NCBI RefSeq assembly: GCF_052162025.1
Contig: NZ_CP197401.1
Span: 3,844,001-3,908,000 of the forward strand
DNA length: 64,000 nt
From: Methylobacter sp015476545
GTDB lineage: Bacteria > Pseudomonadota > Gammaproteobacteria > Methylococcales > Methylomonadaceae
Reading direction: 5' to 3'
Shown here: one piece after another, positions 9,098-19,224 of the stretch
How positions within the stretch are numbered: the stretch's first letter is position 1
Layout: each line of letters opens with the position of its first letter
Program-made: the position numbers and the translations under genes
Notes under the pieces: generated by a model
The model's input: only the letters and a program-made list of their open reading frames with translations
The model's database searches: none
Told to the model about the DNA's origin: nothing

Positions 9098-10233
9098 CTT
9101 GCCACCTTTTCCCTGATTTTCATCATAACCCACTGCCATCCGTACAGTTTGATCAATAATCCAATGCCGACCAGCAACAATATCCAATAAACCCCAACAC
9201 CGCCCAGCCAGGCAGGAATGGTCTCGTTAATGACCCAGCTCTGGCTGACGCGGATAAGATTTCCGTAACTGAAATAGATTAAAAAGGCGACCATCATATT
9301 GCCGTAAACGCCGCCTCTGGGGGCGCTCTGCGCCAACGGCACGGCAAGAAGCGTAAGAAAAATCATGCTCAAAGGAATGGAATAGCGGCGCTGCAATTCT
9401 GCAATGTCGCGTATGGCGTTAGAACTTTTCAGCACCTTCATCGGGATCGCCTCGCGGCTCATATTGATGACCGAGCTTTTCTCATCCAGCCTGACAGCGT
9501 ATTCGGCAAAATTTTCAATCACATAATCTACCGCTCCCGGCTGCCCCTGTATGCGCTCGCCCTGCTCCAGAATCATGTAACGGCCATCTTTTAAATCTTC
9601 CAGCCGTCCTGCTTCAGCATTAATGATGGCCAGCTTGCCATTACGCTGCCTGTGTTGCACAAAAATCTTGTGCATCTTTTTATCTTTGCCAAGTTTTTCC
9701 ACATAAAAAACCAGATCGCCCTGACTGTATTCGCTGAATTTTCCCGCTGCGACGCCTCTGATATCGGCGGATTGCTCATCCTGTTGCATCAAAGCCTCTG
9801 TCCTGGCCTCAGCCCAGGGCGACACATACATCGAGAGCCCCGTAGACACTACGCTCAACGGAAAAACCAGCAGAAATACCGCCCGATAAATTGTGCTGGC
9901 GCCTCCTCCGGCGGAAGAAACTGCCGACATTTCCTGATCGCGGTACATGCGGCCCAATACCATCAACACGGCCATGAATAAAGCGGCCGGCAGGAAAGCG
10001 ATACTGGCAGTGACTATTTTCAAACCCAGAATGGTCAGCAATGTTTCATTGGAGACTTGCCCCTCAATCGCTTTATCCAGGATTCTGATAAATTTCCGAC
10101 TGACGATTATGACGACAATCACGGTCAAAACAGCTAGCAATGTTTTGATCAAATCGCGCATAATCATCTTATCCAGAACGGTGATCCACGGACGCCGTCC
10201 CATTTTATAGCCTTGCGGCCAATCTGCTCCCAA
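9094..10233 (-). CDS. lptF: Lipopolysaccharide export permease LptF
   Basis: Partner of LptG in the LPS transporter. The frame has 379 residues with the LptF/LptG family layout: N-terminal membrane segments (LIKTLLAVLTVIVVIIVSRK and the next two), a central periplasmic domain, and C-terminal segments with the conserved RRYSIPLSMIFLTLLAVPLA. The start is uncertain: a TTG at 10233 has GGGGAG about 9 bases upstream, while an ATG at 10203 has a weaker site and gives 369 residues. It is divergent from pepA across a 128-base gap, the usual gammaproteobacterial arrangement. Confidence 0.93.
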   Translation of the reverse strand: MGADWPQGYKMGRRPWITVLDKMIMRDLIKTLLAVLTVIVVIIVSRKFIRILDKAIEGQVSNETLLTILGLKIVTASIAFLPAALFMAVLMVLGRMYRDQEMSAVSSAGGGASTIYRAVFLLVFPLSVVSTGLSMYVSPWAEARTEALMQQDEQSADIRGVAAGKFSEYSQGDLVFYVEKLGKDKKMHKIFVQHRQRNGKLAIINAEAGRLEDLKDGRYMILEQGERIQGQPGAVDYVIENFAEYAVRLDEKSSVINMSREAIPMKVLKSSNAIRDIAELQRRYSIPLSMIFLTLLAVPLAQSAPRGGVYGNMMVAFLIYFSYGNLIRVSQSWVINETIPAWLGGVGVYWILLLVGIGLLIKLYGWQWVMMKIREKVAR

Positions 10234-10291
10234 AAGCCTGTCTCCCCATCAAAATATATTTGTGTTGTATAATCCGAAAACAAACAGCCCA

Positions 10292-10327
10292 TCTTGGCAG
10301 CGGCCGTCTAAGACGGCTTGCTCAAGA
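10292..10327 (+). repeat. Nested hairpin in the pepA leader
   Basis: An inner 7-bp stem (GCCGTCT and AGACGGC at 10303-10317) lies inside a weaker outer pairing of ATCTTG with CAAGAT. It is 35 bases before the pepA ATG in the lptF-pepA divergent gap and would be in the pepA leader RNA. No ligand class is recognisable. Confidence 0.4.
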
Positions 10328-10361
10328 TAACCATTCTCTCGCAACTACACGATAAAAAATT

Positions 10362-11852
10362 ATGGACTATTCTATAGAAATCACGCCTTTAGAAAAACTG
10401 CAATCTGACTGTGTTATTGTTGGCGTTTACGAGGATCAGCAACTGAGTCCGTCGGCCATCGCCCTCGACGCCAGTACTCAGGGAATCATCAGCAACATCG
10501 TCAGCCGTGGAGATATCAGCGGAAAAAACGGCGAAACCGTCCTAATCAACGTCGTGCCCGACAGCGCCATCGAACGCATTTTACTGGTCGGTCTGGGCAA
10601 AAAAGAGCCTTTATCGGGCAAAAATTACCGCAAGGCGCTGGCAGCGGCTATAAATAGCCTGAAAAAGCCGCAAATAAAATCCGTCACCTGCTGTCTGGCT
10701 GAATGTGATGTAACAACCGGCGATTGGCAGTGGAAAACGCGCCAAATCATCGAAGTCTTCAGCGATGCCGTCTATCAATTCACTCACCTGAAATCCGACA
10801 AGGAAACGGAAAGCAAAATCGAGAAGGTTAGCATCTGCGCGCCGCAAAGCGAAAGCGCCCTGGCGCAAGCGGGACTGGAGCAGGGTCGAGCCATCGCCGA
10901 AGGCGTCAATTTAACCAAACACTTGGCCGACCTGCCGGGCAATATCTGCACCCCAACCTATCTTGCCGAACAAGCGGTCGAGCTGGGCAAAAAATTCGGC
11001 AAGCTCAATGTGAACGTGCTGGAAGAAACCGACATGGAAAAGCTGGGCATGGGCGCTTTGCTGGCCGTCGCGCGCGGCAGCCGCCAGCCCGCCAAGCTGA
11101 TCACGCTGGAATACCAGGGCGGCGATAAAAACGGCAAGCCGATTGTCCTGATCGGCAAAGGGCTCACCTTCGATGCCGGCGGCATTTCCTTGAAGCCCGG
11201 CGCGGGCATGGATGAAATGAAATACGACATGTGCGGCGGCGCGGCCGTTCTAGGCACTCTGCAGGCCGCCGCGCAAATGGAACTGCCGCTCAATATCGTC
11301 GGGCTGATTCCATCGACGGAAAACCTGCCCGATGGCAATGCCGACAAGCCCGGCGATATTCTGACCAGCATGTCCGGCAAGACGATCGAAGTCTTGAACA
11401 CGGATGCCGAAGGCCGTCTGATTCTTTGCGACACGCTAACCTACGCGGAACGCTACAACCCCGATGTCGTGATTGACCTGGCGACCCTGACCGGCGCCTG
11501 CCTGGTGGCTTTAGGCCGCGTGCCCAGCGGCTTGCTCGGCAACGACGACAGGCTGTGCAATGAACTGATTGCGGCCAGCGAGACGGCCACCGACAGCCTC
11601 TGGCGCCTGCCGTTATGGGAAGAATATCAGGAACTGCTCAAATCCAATTTTGCCGACATGGCCAATATCGGCGGCAAAGATGCCGGCACCATTACGGCGG
11701 CTTGTTTCCTGTCGCGTTTTACCGAGAACTTCCGCTGGGCGCATCTGGATATCGCCGGCACGGCCTGGCGTACCGGCCCGGCCAAAGGCGCGACCGGCCG
11801 CCCCGTTCCGCTCTTGTGCCAATATCTGATTAACCGTACGCCCAAGGCCTAA
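10362..11852 (+). CDS. pepA: Cytosol aminopeptidase (leucyl aminopeptidase) PepA
   Basis: This 496-residue enzyme is an M17 metallopeptidase that removes N-terminal residues; in some bacteria PepA also binds DNA in Xer site-specific recombination and transcriptional control. The two-metal catalytic core is intact: GLTFDAGGISLKPG (about residues 267-281), DMCGGAAVLGT, and the family signature NTDAEGRLILCDTL (about 346-360). It opens the pepA-holC-valS cluster and is divergent from lptFG. Confidence 0.96.
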   Translation: MDYSIEITPLEKLQSDCVIVGVYEDQQLSPSAIALDASTQGIISNIVSRGDISGKNGETVLINVVPDSAIERILLVGLGKKEPLSGKNYRKALAAAINSLKKPQIKSVTCCLAECDVTTGDWQWKTRQIIEVFSDAVYQFTHLKSDKETESKIEKVSICAPQSESALAQAGLEQGRAIAEGVNLTKHLADLPGNICTPTYLAEQAVELGKKFGKLNVNVLEETDMEKLGMGALLAVARGSRQPAKLITLEYQGGDKNGKPIVLIGKGLTFDAGGISLKPGAGMDEMKYDMCGGAAVLGTLQAAAQMELPLNIVGLIPSTENLPDGNADKPGDILTSMSGKTIEVLNTDAEGRLILCDTLTYAERYNPDVVIDLATLTGACLVALGRVPSGLLGNDDRLCNELIAASETATDSLWRLPLWEEYQELLKSNFADMANIGGKDAGTITAACFLSRFTENFRWAHLDIAGTAWRTGPAKGATGRPVPLLCQYLINRTPKA

Positions 11853-11858
11853 CAGCGC

Positions 11859-12305
11859 ATGCCGGAAGTCAGCTTTTATCTATTGCCGTCACGCTCGCAA
11901 CAGGAACGGTATCTATTTGCCTGCAAACTGATAGAAAAAGCCTACCGTAGCGGCCACTTCTGCTATGTGCTGACCGATTCGGCCGAACAAAGCGAAGTCA
12001 TGGACAACCTGCTCTGGACTTTCCGGGCAGGTAGTTTCATCCCGCACGAACGCTATACGAGCGAGACATTCTCGCACCCGCGTGCGGAATGGGAGCGCCA
12101 TGTCATTCTGATCGGCACGCAGAAGGCGCCTGAAAACTGGCAGAAAACCGTGATCAACCTTTCTTCGCAATGCCCGCAGGATCTCGAGCAGATCGAACGC
12201 ATCCTGGAAATTCTCGATGACAGCGAGGAAACCAAAGAGGCCGGCCGGCAACGCTACCGCCAGTATCAGCAGTTGGGGCTAGCCATTGCCACGCACAAGA
12301 TTTAG
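11859..12305 (+). CDS. holC: DNA polymerase III chi subunit HolC
   Basis: The 148-residue protein begins MPEVSFYLLPSRSQQERYLF and has the family features ACKLIEKAYRSGH, DNLLWTFRAGSFIPH, and a C-terminal half with NLSSQCPQDLEQIERILEI (part). Chi links the clamp-loader complex (via psi) to single-strand DNA-binding protein during replication. It starts 6 bases after the pepA stop and is followed 82 bases later by valS, the standard pepA-holC-valS order. Confidence 0.93.
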   Translation: MPEVSFYLLPSRSQQERYLFACKLIEKAYRSGHFCYVLTDSAEQSEVMDNLLWTFRAGSFIPHERYTSETFSHPRAEWERHVILIGTQKAPENWQKTVINLSSQCPQDLEQIERILEILDDSEETKEAGRQRYRQYQQLGLAIATHKI

Positions 12306-12387
12306 CATGAAAATTTGAGATATAAGGCGCAACAACCGATAACCTTGCTTCTTAAACGCATAACTTTTACAAGAACACAACACATCC

Positions 12388-15195
12388 ATGGATAAAACAT
12401 ACGCTCCCCATTCAATTGAACAACGCTGGTATAAAATCTGGGAAGAAAAAGGCTATTTTGCCGCCAAAGATGACGGCGAATCTTATTGCATCATGATTCC
12501 GCCGCCCAATGTCACCGGCAGCCTGCACATGGGACATGCGTTTCAGGACACGATCATGGATGCGCTGACGCGCTATCACCGCATGAAAGGCTGCAGCACC
12601 TTATGGCAGCCCGGCACCGACCACGCCGGCATCGCCACGCAGATGGTCGTCGAACGCCTGATCAATGCCGAGGGCAAAACCCGCCATGATTACGGCCGCG
12701 AAAAATTCATCGAAAAAATCTGGGAATGGAAGGAGCAGTCGGGCGGCACGATTACGCGCCAATTGCGCCGCATGGGCTCTTCGCTGGACTGGAACCGGGA
12801 ACGCTTCACGATGGATGAAGGCATGTCCGAAGCCGTTCAGGAAGTCTTTATCCGCCTGTACGAAGAAGGCTTGATCTACCGCGGCAAACGCCTGGTAAAC
12901 TGGGATCCGGTCCTGCACACGGCCGTATCGGACCTGGAAGTGCTGTCGGAAGAAGAAAACGGCTCAATGTGGCATATGCGCTATCCGCTGTCCAATGGCC
13001 AGGGGCATCTGATCGTTGCCACGACGCGTCCGGAAACCCTGCTTGGCGATGCTGCCGTTGCGATTCATCCGAATGACGAGCGCTACAAACACTTGATCGG
13101 CGAATTTGTCGAGCTGCCGCTGACCGGCCGCCGCATTCCCGTTATTGCCGATGAGTATGTCGATCCCGAATTCGGCACCGGCTGCGTCAAGATCACACCG
13201 GCCCACGACTTCAACGACTACGAGGTCTGGACGCGGCACCGCAACGCCTCAGCCATCAACGAACTGCCGCACGGCGGCCTGATCAATATCTTTACGGTCG
13301 ATGCCACTGTGCGCGGCAATCTGGACGCGGAAGGCGACCTGATCCCAGCAAAATACATCGGCCTGGACCGTTTCGAAGCGCGCAAGCAGATTGTCGCCGA
13401 CCTGGAAGCCCAGGGCCTGCTGGAAAAAATCGTCGACCACAAACTGATGGTGCCGCGTGGCGACCGTACCGGCAGCGTCATCGAACCGCTGCTGACCGAC
13501 CAATGGTACGTCAGAGTCGAGCCGCTGGCCAAGCCGGCGATAGAAGCCGTTGAAACCGGCGCGATTAAGTTCGTGCCCGACAACTGGAAAAACACCTATT
13601 TCGACTGGATGCGCAACATTCAGGACTGGTGCATTTCCCGACAAATCTGGTGGGGACACCGGATTCCGGCCTGGTATGACGATCAGGGCAACACCTACGT
13701 CGGCCGCTCCGAACAGGAAGTCCGCGCCATCCACAACCTGCCGGCCGACTATGCGCTGAAGCAGGATGAAGACGTGCTCGACACATGGTTCTCGTCCGCC
13801 TTATGGCCGTTCTCGACCTTGGGCTGGCCTGACAACACGCCCGAACTGGCCAAACATTACCCGACCAGCGTGCTGGTCACCGGCTTCGACATCATCTTCT
13901 TCTGGGTCGCGCGCATGATCATGATGGGGCTGAAATTCCAGGGCGACGTGCCGTTCAGGGAAGTCTATATTCACGGCTTGGTCCGCGATGCCGAAGGCCA
14001 GAAGATGTCCAAGTCCAAAGGCAACGTGCTGGACCCTATCGATATCATTGACGGCATCGACCTGGAAGCCCTGGTCGCCAAACGCATCTCGGGCATGATG
14101 CAGCCGCATCTGGCCAAAAAGATCGAGCAGGCCACGCGCAAACAGTTCCCGGACGGCATTTCGTCTTTCGGCACTGATGCGCTGCGCTTCACGTTCGCCT
14201 CGCTAGCTTCGACCGGACGCGATATCCGCTTCGACCTGGCTCGTACCGAAGGCTATCGCAACTTCTGCAACAAGCTCTGGAATGCCGCGCGCTACGTGCT
14301 CATGAATACCGAGGGCCAGGACAACGGTTTGTCAGGCGCTTGCGAATATACGCAGGTCGACCGCTGGATTACCGCCAGATTGCATCAGGTCATTGCCGCA
14401 ACGAGCAATGCCATCGACAACTACCGTTTCGATCTGGCGGCCCAGGCCATTTATGAATTTACCTGGAACGAATACTGCGACTGGTATCTGGAACTGGCCA
14501 AGATTTCGCTGCAATCCGGCAATGAGGCGCTACAGCGCGGTACGCGCAGAACGTTGCTGACAGTACTGGAAAACGTGCTGCGTCTGGCACATCCGTTGAT
14601 GCCGTTCATCACCGAGGAAATCTGGCAGCGCGTTGCGCCATTAGCCGGAATCGAGGCTGAAACGATTATGCTGCAGCCGTACCCGAAAGCCGATGAAGCT
14701 CAGATCGATACGACTGCCATTGCCGAAATCAACTGGGTCATGAACTTCATCCTGGGCGTGCGCCGTATCCGCGGCGAGATGAACATAGCGCCGGGCAAAC
14801 CGCTGCCGGTCTTGCTGCAAAACGGTTCCGCCGCCGATAAAAACAGCCTGGCCAACAATGAGGTCTATTTGCTGAAACTCGGCCGTCTTGAATCGATTAA
14901 CTGGCTCGACGCCGATGAAGCGGCGCCCGAATCGGCGATAGCGCTGGTCGGCGACATGAAAATCCTGATTCCGATGGCCGGCTTGATCGACAAGGAAGCC
15001 GAACTGGCGCGGCTGGACAAGGAAATTCAGAAAATCATCAAGGAACTGCCCAGAATCGAAGGCAAATTAAGCAATCCGGCCTTCATCGATAAAGCGCCGG
15101 CCGATGTAATCGATAAGGAAAAAGCCAAACTGGCCGATTTGCGTTCGTCATTGAACAACCTCGAAGAACAGCACCGCAAAATCCAGGCCTTATAA
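12388..15195 (+). CDS. valS: Valyl-tRNA synthetase
   Basis: A class I aminoacyl-tRNA synthetase of 935 residues that charges tRNA-Val and edits mischarged threonine. The HIGH signature appears as PPPNVTGSLHMGHAFQD (about residues 36-52) and KMSKS as GQKMSKSKGNVLDP (about 538-551). The CP1 editing domain lies between them (TTRPETLLGDAAVAIHP near 212). The C-terminus, from about 870, is the tRNA-binding coiled coil (LIDKEAELARLDKEIQKI). Length and motifs are complete. Confidence 0.97.
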   Translation: MDKTYAPHSIEQRWYKIWEEKGYFAAKDDGESYCIMIPPPNVTGSLHMGHAFQDTIMDALTRYHRMKGCSTLWQPGTDHAGIATQMVVERLINAEGKTRHDYGREKFIEKIWEWKEQSGGTITRQLRRMGSSLDWNRERFTMDEGMSEAVQEVFIRLYEEGLIYRGKRLVNWDPVLHTAVSDLEVLSEEENGSMWHMRYPLSNGQGHLIVATTRPETLLGDAAVAIHPNDERYKHLIGEFVELPLTGRRIPVIADEYVDPEFGTGCVKITPAHDFNDYEVWTRHRNASAINELPHGGLINIFTVDATVRGNLDAEGDLIPAKYIGLDRFEARKQIVADLEAQGLLEKIVDHKLMVPRGDRTGSVIEPLLTDQWYVRVEPLAKPAIEAVETGAIKFVPDNWKNTYFDWMRNIQDWCISRQIWWGHRIPAWYDDQGNTYVGRSEQEVRAIHNLPADYALKQDEDVLDTWFSSALWPFSTLGWPDNTPELAKHYPTSVLVTGFDIIFFWVARMIMMGLKFQGDVPFREVYIHGLVRDAEGQKMSKSKGNVLDPIDIIDGIDLEALVAKRISGMMQPHLAKKIEQATRKQFPDGISSFGTDALRFTFASLASTGRDIRFDLARTEGYRNFCNKLWNAARYVLMNTEGQDNGLSGACEYTQVDRWITARLHQVIAATSNAIDNYRFDLAAQAIYEFTWNEYCDWYLELAKISLQSGNEALQRGTRRTLLTVLENVLRLAHPLMPFITEEIWQRVAPLAGIEAETIMLQPYPKADEAQIDTTAIAEINWVMNFILGVRRIRGEMNIAPGKPLPVLLQNGSAADKNSLANNEVYLLKLGRLESINWLDADEAAPESAIALVGDMKILIPMAGLIDKEAELARLDKEIQKIIKELPRIEGKLSNPAFIDKAPADVIDKEKAKLADLRSSLNNLEEQHRKIQAL

Positions 15196-15208
15196 AGGCG
15201 CCCAAACA

Positions 15209-15232
15209 CAGGGGGAAAACGTTTTCCCCCTG
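15209..15232 (+). terminator. Perfect 24-bp palindrome after valS, probable terminator
   Basis: CAGGGGGAAAAC and its exact complement, 13 bases after the valS stop. The stem is GC-rich at its base, and a CCCCTTTTT stretch follows about 8 bases later instead of directly, so it is a non-canonical terminator for the pepA-holC-valS unit. Confidence 0.55.
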
Positions 15233-15324
15233 CACCTATCCCCTTTTTGTCCAGTTCATTGGACAAACCTCCTATTTGATCTATATTTGCTTTAGTTGCA
15301 TTAAACTAATCGCATGACTACCGC

Positions 15325-17040
15325 ATGGCTACCGTATTAACCGATCTACAATTCAATGGTCTCGCAAAATGCTTAATTCAAGGCGGCCTGCTGTCTGAAA
15401 ATGATGCCCAAATCCACATTCAGGAAGCGCAAAAAAGAAAAATCCCGCTCATTTCCTATCTGGTCGCCAATAATTTTGTTGATAGCAGAGCCGCAGCAAC
15501 CAAAGCCTCCACTGAATTCGGCATACCTTTTTTCGATCTGGATGCGATAGACTGCCGCAACCTGCCCGTCAAAGTGATCAGCGAAAAACTGATTCGTCAG
15601 CATCATGTGCTGCCGCTGTTTATACGCGGCAAAACCCTATTTGTAGCGGTCTCCGATCCGACCAATTTCCAGGCATTCGATGACATCAAGTTTCACAGCC
15701 TGCTTAAACCCGAAGCCATACTGGTCGAGGAAAACAAGCTCGTCAAGGCGATAGAAACCTCTTTAGAAGCGGCATCCGATACGTCCATGAAAGATCTTCT
15801 GCTCGACGAAGATCTGGAAAAACTGAATATTACCGGCGGCGATGAAAATGCGAATGAGGATATCAATTCTGAAATTGACGATGCCCCCATTGTGCGTTTC
15901 GTCAATAAAATCCTGCTGGATTCGATAAAAAAAGGCGCTTCCGACATTCATCTGGAACCTTATGAAAAAAACTTCCGTATCCGGTTCAGGTCTGACGGCA
16001 TCCTGCATGAAGTCGCCAGTCCGCCGACTAGCGCCGCGAACCGCATTATCTCGCGCATCAAAGTCATGGCCAGGATGGATATCGCCGAACGTCGGGTTCC
16101 GCAGGACGGCCGTATTAAGATGTCCTTATCGAAGAATCGTGCGATTGACTTTCGAGTCAACACCTGTCCTACCTTATTCGGCGAAAAAGTCGTCTTGCGT
16201 ATTCTGGACCCCACCAGCGCCCAAATCGGCATTGAAAAGCTGGGTTTTGAACCGGAACAGGAAAAACTGTTTCTTGAAGCGATTCATAAGCCCTACGGCC
16301 TGGTCCTCGTTACCGGACCAACCGGCAGCGGTAAAACAGTCTCACTCTATACAGGCCTGAACATCCTCAACAGTATCGAGCGCAATATTTCCACGGCCGA
16401 GGACCCTGTTGAAATCACGGTAGAAGGCATCAATCAGGTCAATATGAATCCCAAGGCGGGCCTGACGTTCGCTTCGGCCCTGCGCGCCTTTTTGCGCCAG
16501 GACCCCGATATCATCATGGTCGGCGAGATCCGCGACCTGGAAACGGCGGAAATCGCCATCAAAGCGGCACAGACAGGCCACTTGGTGTTATCGACCCTGC
16601 ATACCAATGACGCCCCGCAAACATTGAACCGTCTCATGCAGATGGGCATTCCGCCTTTCAATATCGTCTCGGCCGTCAACCTGATTATGGCTCAGCGCCT
16701 GGCGCGACGCCTGTGCGAGCATTGCAAGAAACCGGCCGACTATCCGGCCAAGGCCCTGGTCTCTGCAGGCTTTAGAGAGGAAGAGCTGGATAATCTGCAA
16801 CTCTTCAGTCCTGTAGGCTGTGAGCATTGTACGAACGGCTATAAAGGCCGGGTCGGCATCTATCAAGTCATGACATTGAGCGAAAAAATGCGCTCGCTCA
16901 TTCTTGAAGGCGGCAATGCCATGCAGCTCGCAGAGCAGGCAAAGTCCGAAGGCATCAATGATTTGCGGGCATCGGGCTTGAACAAGGTGCGCATGGGTAT
17001 TACGACTCTCGAAGAAATTGACCGCGTAACGAAGGAATAA
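15325..17040 (+). CDS. pilB: Type IV pilus assembly ATPase PilB
   Basis: PilB is the hexameric cytoplasmic ATPase that powers pilus extension. In 571 residues it has an N-terminal MshEN/GSPII_E domain (about 1-150), then the secretion ATPase core with Walker A GPTGSGKTVSLY (about 331), the Asp box, Walker B IIMVGEIRDLETAEIA and the His box LVLSTLHTNDA. A tetracysteine zinc site follows (CEHCKKPAD with CEHC about 30 residues later). It leads the pilB-pilC-pilD cluster; pilC starts 2 bases after its stop. No pilin gene is adjacent. Confidence 0.95.
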   Translation: MATVLTDLQFNGLAKCLIQGGLLSENDAQIHIQEAQKRKIPLISYLVANNFVDSRAAATKASTEFGIPFFDLDAIDCRNLPVKVISEKLIRQHHVLPLFIRGKTLFVAVSDPTNFQAFDDIKFHSLLKPEAILVEENKLVKAIETSLEAASDTSMKDLLLDEDLEKLNITGGDENANEDINSEIDDAPIVRFVNKILLDSIKKGASDIHLEPYEKNFRIRFRSDGILHEVASPPTSAANRIISRIKVMARMDIAERRVPQDGRIKMSLSKNRAIDFRVNTCPTLFGEKVVLRILDPTSAQIGIEKLGFEPEQEKLFLEAIHKPYGLVLVTGPTGSGKTVSLYTGLNILNSIERNISTAEDPVEITVEGINQVNMNPKAGLTFASALRAFLRQDPDIIMVGEIRDLETAEIAIKAAQTGHLVLSTLHTNDAPQTLNRLMQMGIPPFNIVSAVNLIMAQRLARRLCEHCKKPADYPAKALVSAGFREEELDNLQLFSPVGCEHCTNGYKGRVGIYQVMTLSEKMRSLILEGGNAMQLAEQAKSEGINDLRASGLNKVRMGITTLEEIDRVTKE

Positions 17041-17042
17041 TT

Positions 17043-18263
17043 ATGGCAGAACAAACCGAACAGCTGGATTTCATTTGGGAAGGCGTCGACAAAAGCAGAA
17101 AAAAAACCAAGGGGTTGATTACTGCAAAGAGCGAGATGATCGCGAGAACCGATTTAAGGCGCATGGGCATACGCGTCACCAAACTCAAGAAAAAACCCAA
17201 GCCCTTATTCGGCGCCAGAGTGCAATCAATCACGCCGGGCGATATAGCGGTCTTTGCCCGGCAATTGGCGACCATGCTGGAAGCGGGCGTGCCTTTAGTG
17301 CAGTCTTTCGACATCATCGGCAAAGGCCACGATAATCCCAGCATGCAGAAAATGCTGTTGGAAATTAAAGCGGATATTGAAGGCGGCGCCACTTTGGCTG
17401 AAGCCCTTAACAAGCGGCCGCAGCAATTTGATGAACTTTTCTGCAACCTGGTCCAGGCGGGCGAGCAGGCCGGGGTACTGGAAACGCTGCTGGATAAGAT
17501 CGCGACTTACAAGGAAAAAACCGAATCCCTGAAAAAGAAAATCAAGAAAGCGCTGACTTATCCTATTGCGGTATTGGTTGTCGCATTCATCGTCACGGCC
17601 ATTCTGCTGCTTTTTGTCGTGCCTGTTTTTCAAGAACTTTTCCAGAGCTTTGGCGCCGACTTGCCGGCGTTCACAATGTTTGTAATCGGCATATCGGAAT
17701 GGATGCAGGAATGGTGGTGGCTATTTTTCGGCAGCATCGGCGTGGCCATCTATACCTATCTTTTCTTCCAGAAACGCTCGCGGCCGTTCAACCACTTCAT
17801 GGATAAAATGTTCCTGAAAATACCCATAATTGGTATGATCTTGCACAAGTCGGCCATCGCCCGCTTCTCAAGAACCCTATCAACGATGTCCGCAGCCGGC
17901 GTGCCGCTGGTGGAAGCGCTGGAGTCAGTGGCCGGCGCTTGCGGCAACATTATTTACGCCGACGCGGTTCTGAGAATGCGTGAAGAAGTAGCCATGGGAC
18001 AGCGCCTGCAATTTGCCATGCAGCAAACTCAACTGTTCCCTCACATGGTCATGCAGATGCTTGCCATCGGCGAAGAATCGGGCTCTATCGATGAAATGCT
18101 GGCCAAAGTGGCCGATTTTTATGAAGAAGAAGTCGACAATCTGGTCGATAATTTAAGCAGCCTGATGGAGCCCATTATCATGGTAATCTTGGGCATCCTG
18201 GTCGGCGGCCTGATCGTTGCCATGTATCTGCCTATTTTCAAACTCGGCGCGGCCGTCGGTTAA
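17043..18263 (+). CDS. pilC: Type IV pilus inner-membrane platform protein PilC
   Basis: The 406-residue protein has two T2SSF domains (about residues 70-195 and 275-398) and three membrane segments: about 170-190 (ALTYPIAVLVVAFIVTAILL), 220-240 and 375-395 (IIMVILGILVGGLIVAMYLP). PilC is the platform on which PilB and PilT/PilU act. The family stretch EAGVPLVQSFDIIGKG and its repeat SAAGVPLVEALESVAGACGN are clear. It is translationally linked to pilB, with a gap of 2 bases. Confidence 0.95.
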   Translation: MAEQTEQLDFIWEGVDKSRKKTKGLITAKSEMIARTDLRRMGIRVTKLKKKPKPLFGARVQSITPGDIAVFARQLATMLEAGVPLVQSFDIIGKGHDNPSMQKMLLEIKADIEGGATLAEALNKRPQQFDELFCNLVQAGEQAGVLETLLDKIATYKEKTESLKKKIKKALTYPIAVLVVAFIVTAILLLFVVPVFQELFQSFGADLPAFTMFVIGISEWMQEWWWLFFGSIGVAIYTYLFFQKRSRPFNHFMDKMFLKIPIIGMILHKSAIARFSRTLSTMSAAGVPLVEALESVAGACGNIIYADAVLRMREEVAMGQRLQFAMQQTQLFPHMVMQMLAIGEESGSIDEMLAKVADFYEEEVDNLVDNLSSLMEPIIMVILGILVGGLIVAMYLPIFKLGAAVG

Positions 18264-18304
18264 AACCGTTAAAATAGCGGTAAAATTATTAATCATTCAA
18301 CCTG

Positions 18305-18330
18305 CGCTCCAATAACATGGAGCGTTTCTT
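18305..18330 (+). terminator. Hairpin with T-rich tail between pilC and pilD
   Basis: CGCTCCA, a 6-base loop, TGGAGCG, then TTTCTTTTC. It lies 42 bases after the pilC stop and just before the pilD ATG at 18342. The 7-bp stem could attenuate read-through, letting PilD be made at a lower level than PilBC. Confidence 0.55.
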
Positions 18331-18341
18331 TTCCAAAACAC

Positions 18342-19220
18342 ATGATGCAACAGCTGAGTATCCTTTTAAATTCCCCCTATATTCTATCCGCACTGGCAGG
18401 CATTATCGGCTTGATGGTCGGCAGTTTTCTCAATGTCGTCATCTACCGATTGCCGATCATGATGCAGCGCAACTGGAAAAAGGACTGCATGGAATACCTG
18501 GAGCTTAGCCAGGAAGAAACGCCTGCAGCACAGCCTTTCAATCTGGCTTTTCCGCTGTCGCACTGCCCAAACTGCAATACGCCCATCAAGCCGCATCAAA
18601 ACATACCCGTTATCAGCTATTTATTTTTAAAGGGTAAATGCGCGCAATGCCGGACGCCTATTTCTTCGCGCTATCCGATAATAGAAGCTTTCACGGCGCT
18701 CGCATCAGCCATCGTGGCCTGGCATTTCGGCTATACACCGCAAACGGCCTTTGCGCTGGTGCTGACTTGGTCGCTGATCGCATTAAGCGGTATCGATATT
18801 GACCATCACTTACTGCCGGATTCCATCACGCTGCCGGCATTATGGCTGGGATTATTTTTAAGCCTGTTTGCGCTCTTTACTGATGCGCACGCCAGCATTA
18901 TAGGAGCCATTGCCGGTTATCTGGCGCTCTGGACAGTCTATCATCTGTTCAAGCTGGTTACGGGAAAAGAGGGCATGGGTTATGGCGATTTCAAATTGCT
19001 GGCTTTATTCGGCGCCTGGCTGGGTTGGCAGAGCCTGCCCGTTATTATCCTGTTGTCATCCCTGGTGGGTTCGGTCATAGGCATCGCCATGGTTGTTCTC
19101 GTCAACCGCGACCACAGAATTCCCATCCCGTTCGGCCCTTACCTGGCAATGGCAGGCTGGATCGCATTGCTCTGGGGCCATGACATCAACCAGCTTTATC
19201 TGACCCAAGTAGGCTTATAA
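18342..19220 (+). CDS. pilD: Prepilin leader peptidase/N-methyltransferase PilD
   Basis: PilD is the membrane aspartyl protease that cleaves the leader from type IV prepilins (and type II pseudopilins) and N-methylates the new end. The 292-residue protein has an N-terminal cytoplasmic loop with the four-cysteine zinc motif (CPNCNTPI and CAQCRTPI, about residues 79-107) and both catalytic aspartates, in SGIDIDHHLLPD and GMGYGDFKLLALFG. Eight membrane segments are expected. The start could be 18342 or the next codon, also ATG. The gene is followed 4 bases later by coaE. Confidence 0.95.
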   Translation: MMQQLSILLNSPYILSALAGIIGLMVGSFLNVVIYRLPIMMQRNWKKDCMEYLELSQEETPAAQPFNLAFPLSHCPNCNTPIKPHQNIPVISYLFLKGKCAQCRTPISSRYPIIEAFTALASAIVAWHFGYTPQTAFALVLTWSLIALSGIDIDHHLLPDSITLPALWLGLFLSLFALFTDAHASIIGAIAGYLALWTVYHLFKLVTGKEGMGYGDFKLLALFGAWLGWQSLPVIILLSSLVGSVIGIAMVVLVNRDHRIPIPFGPYLAMAGWIALLWGHDINQLYLTQVGL

Positions 19221-19224
19221 AAAC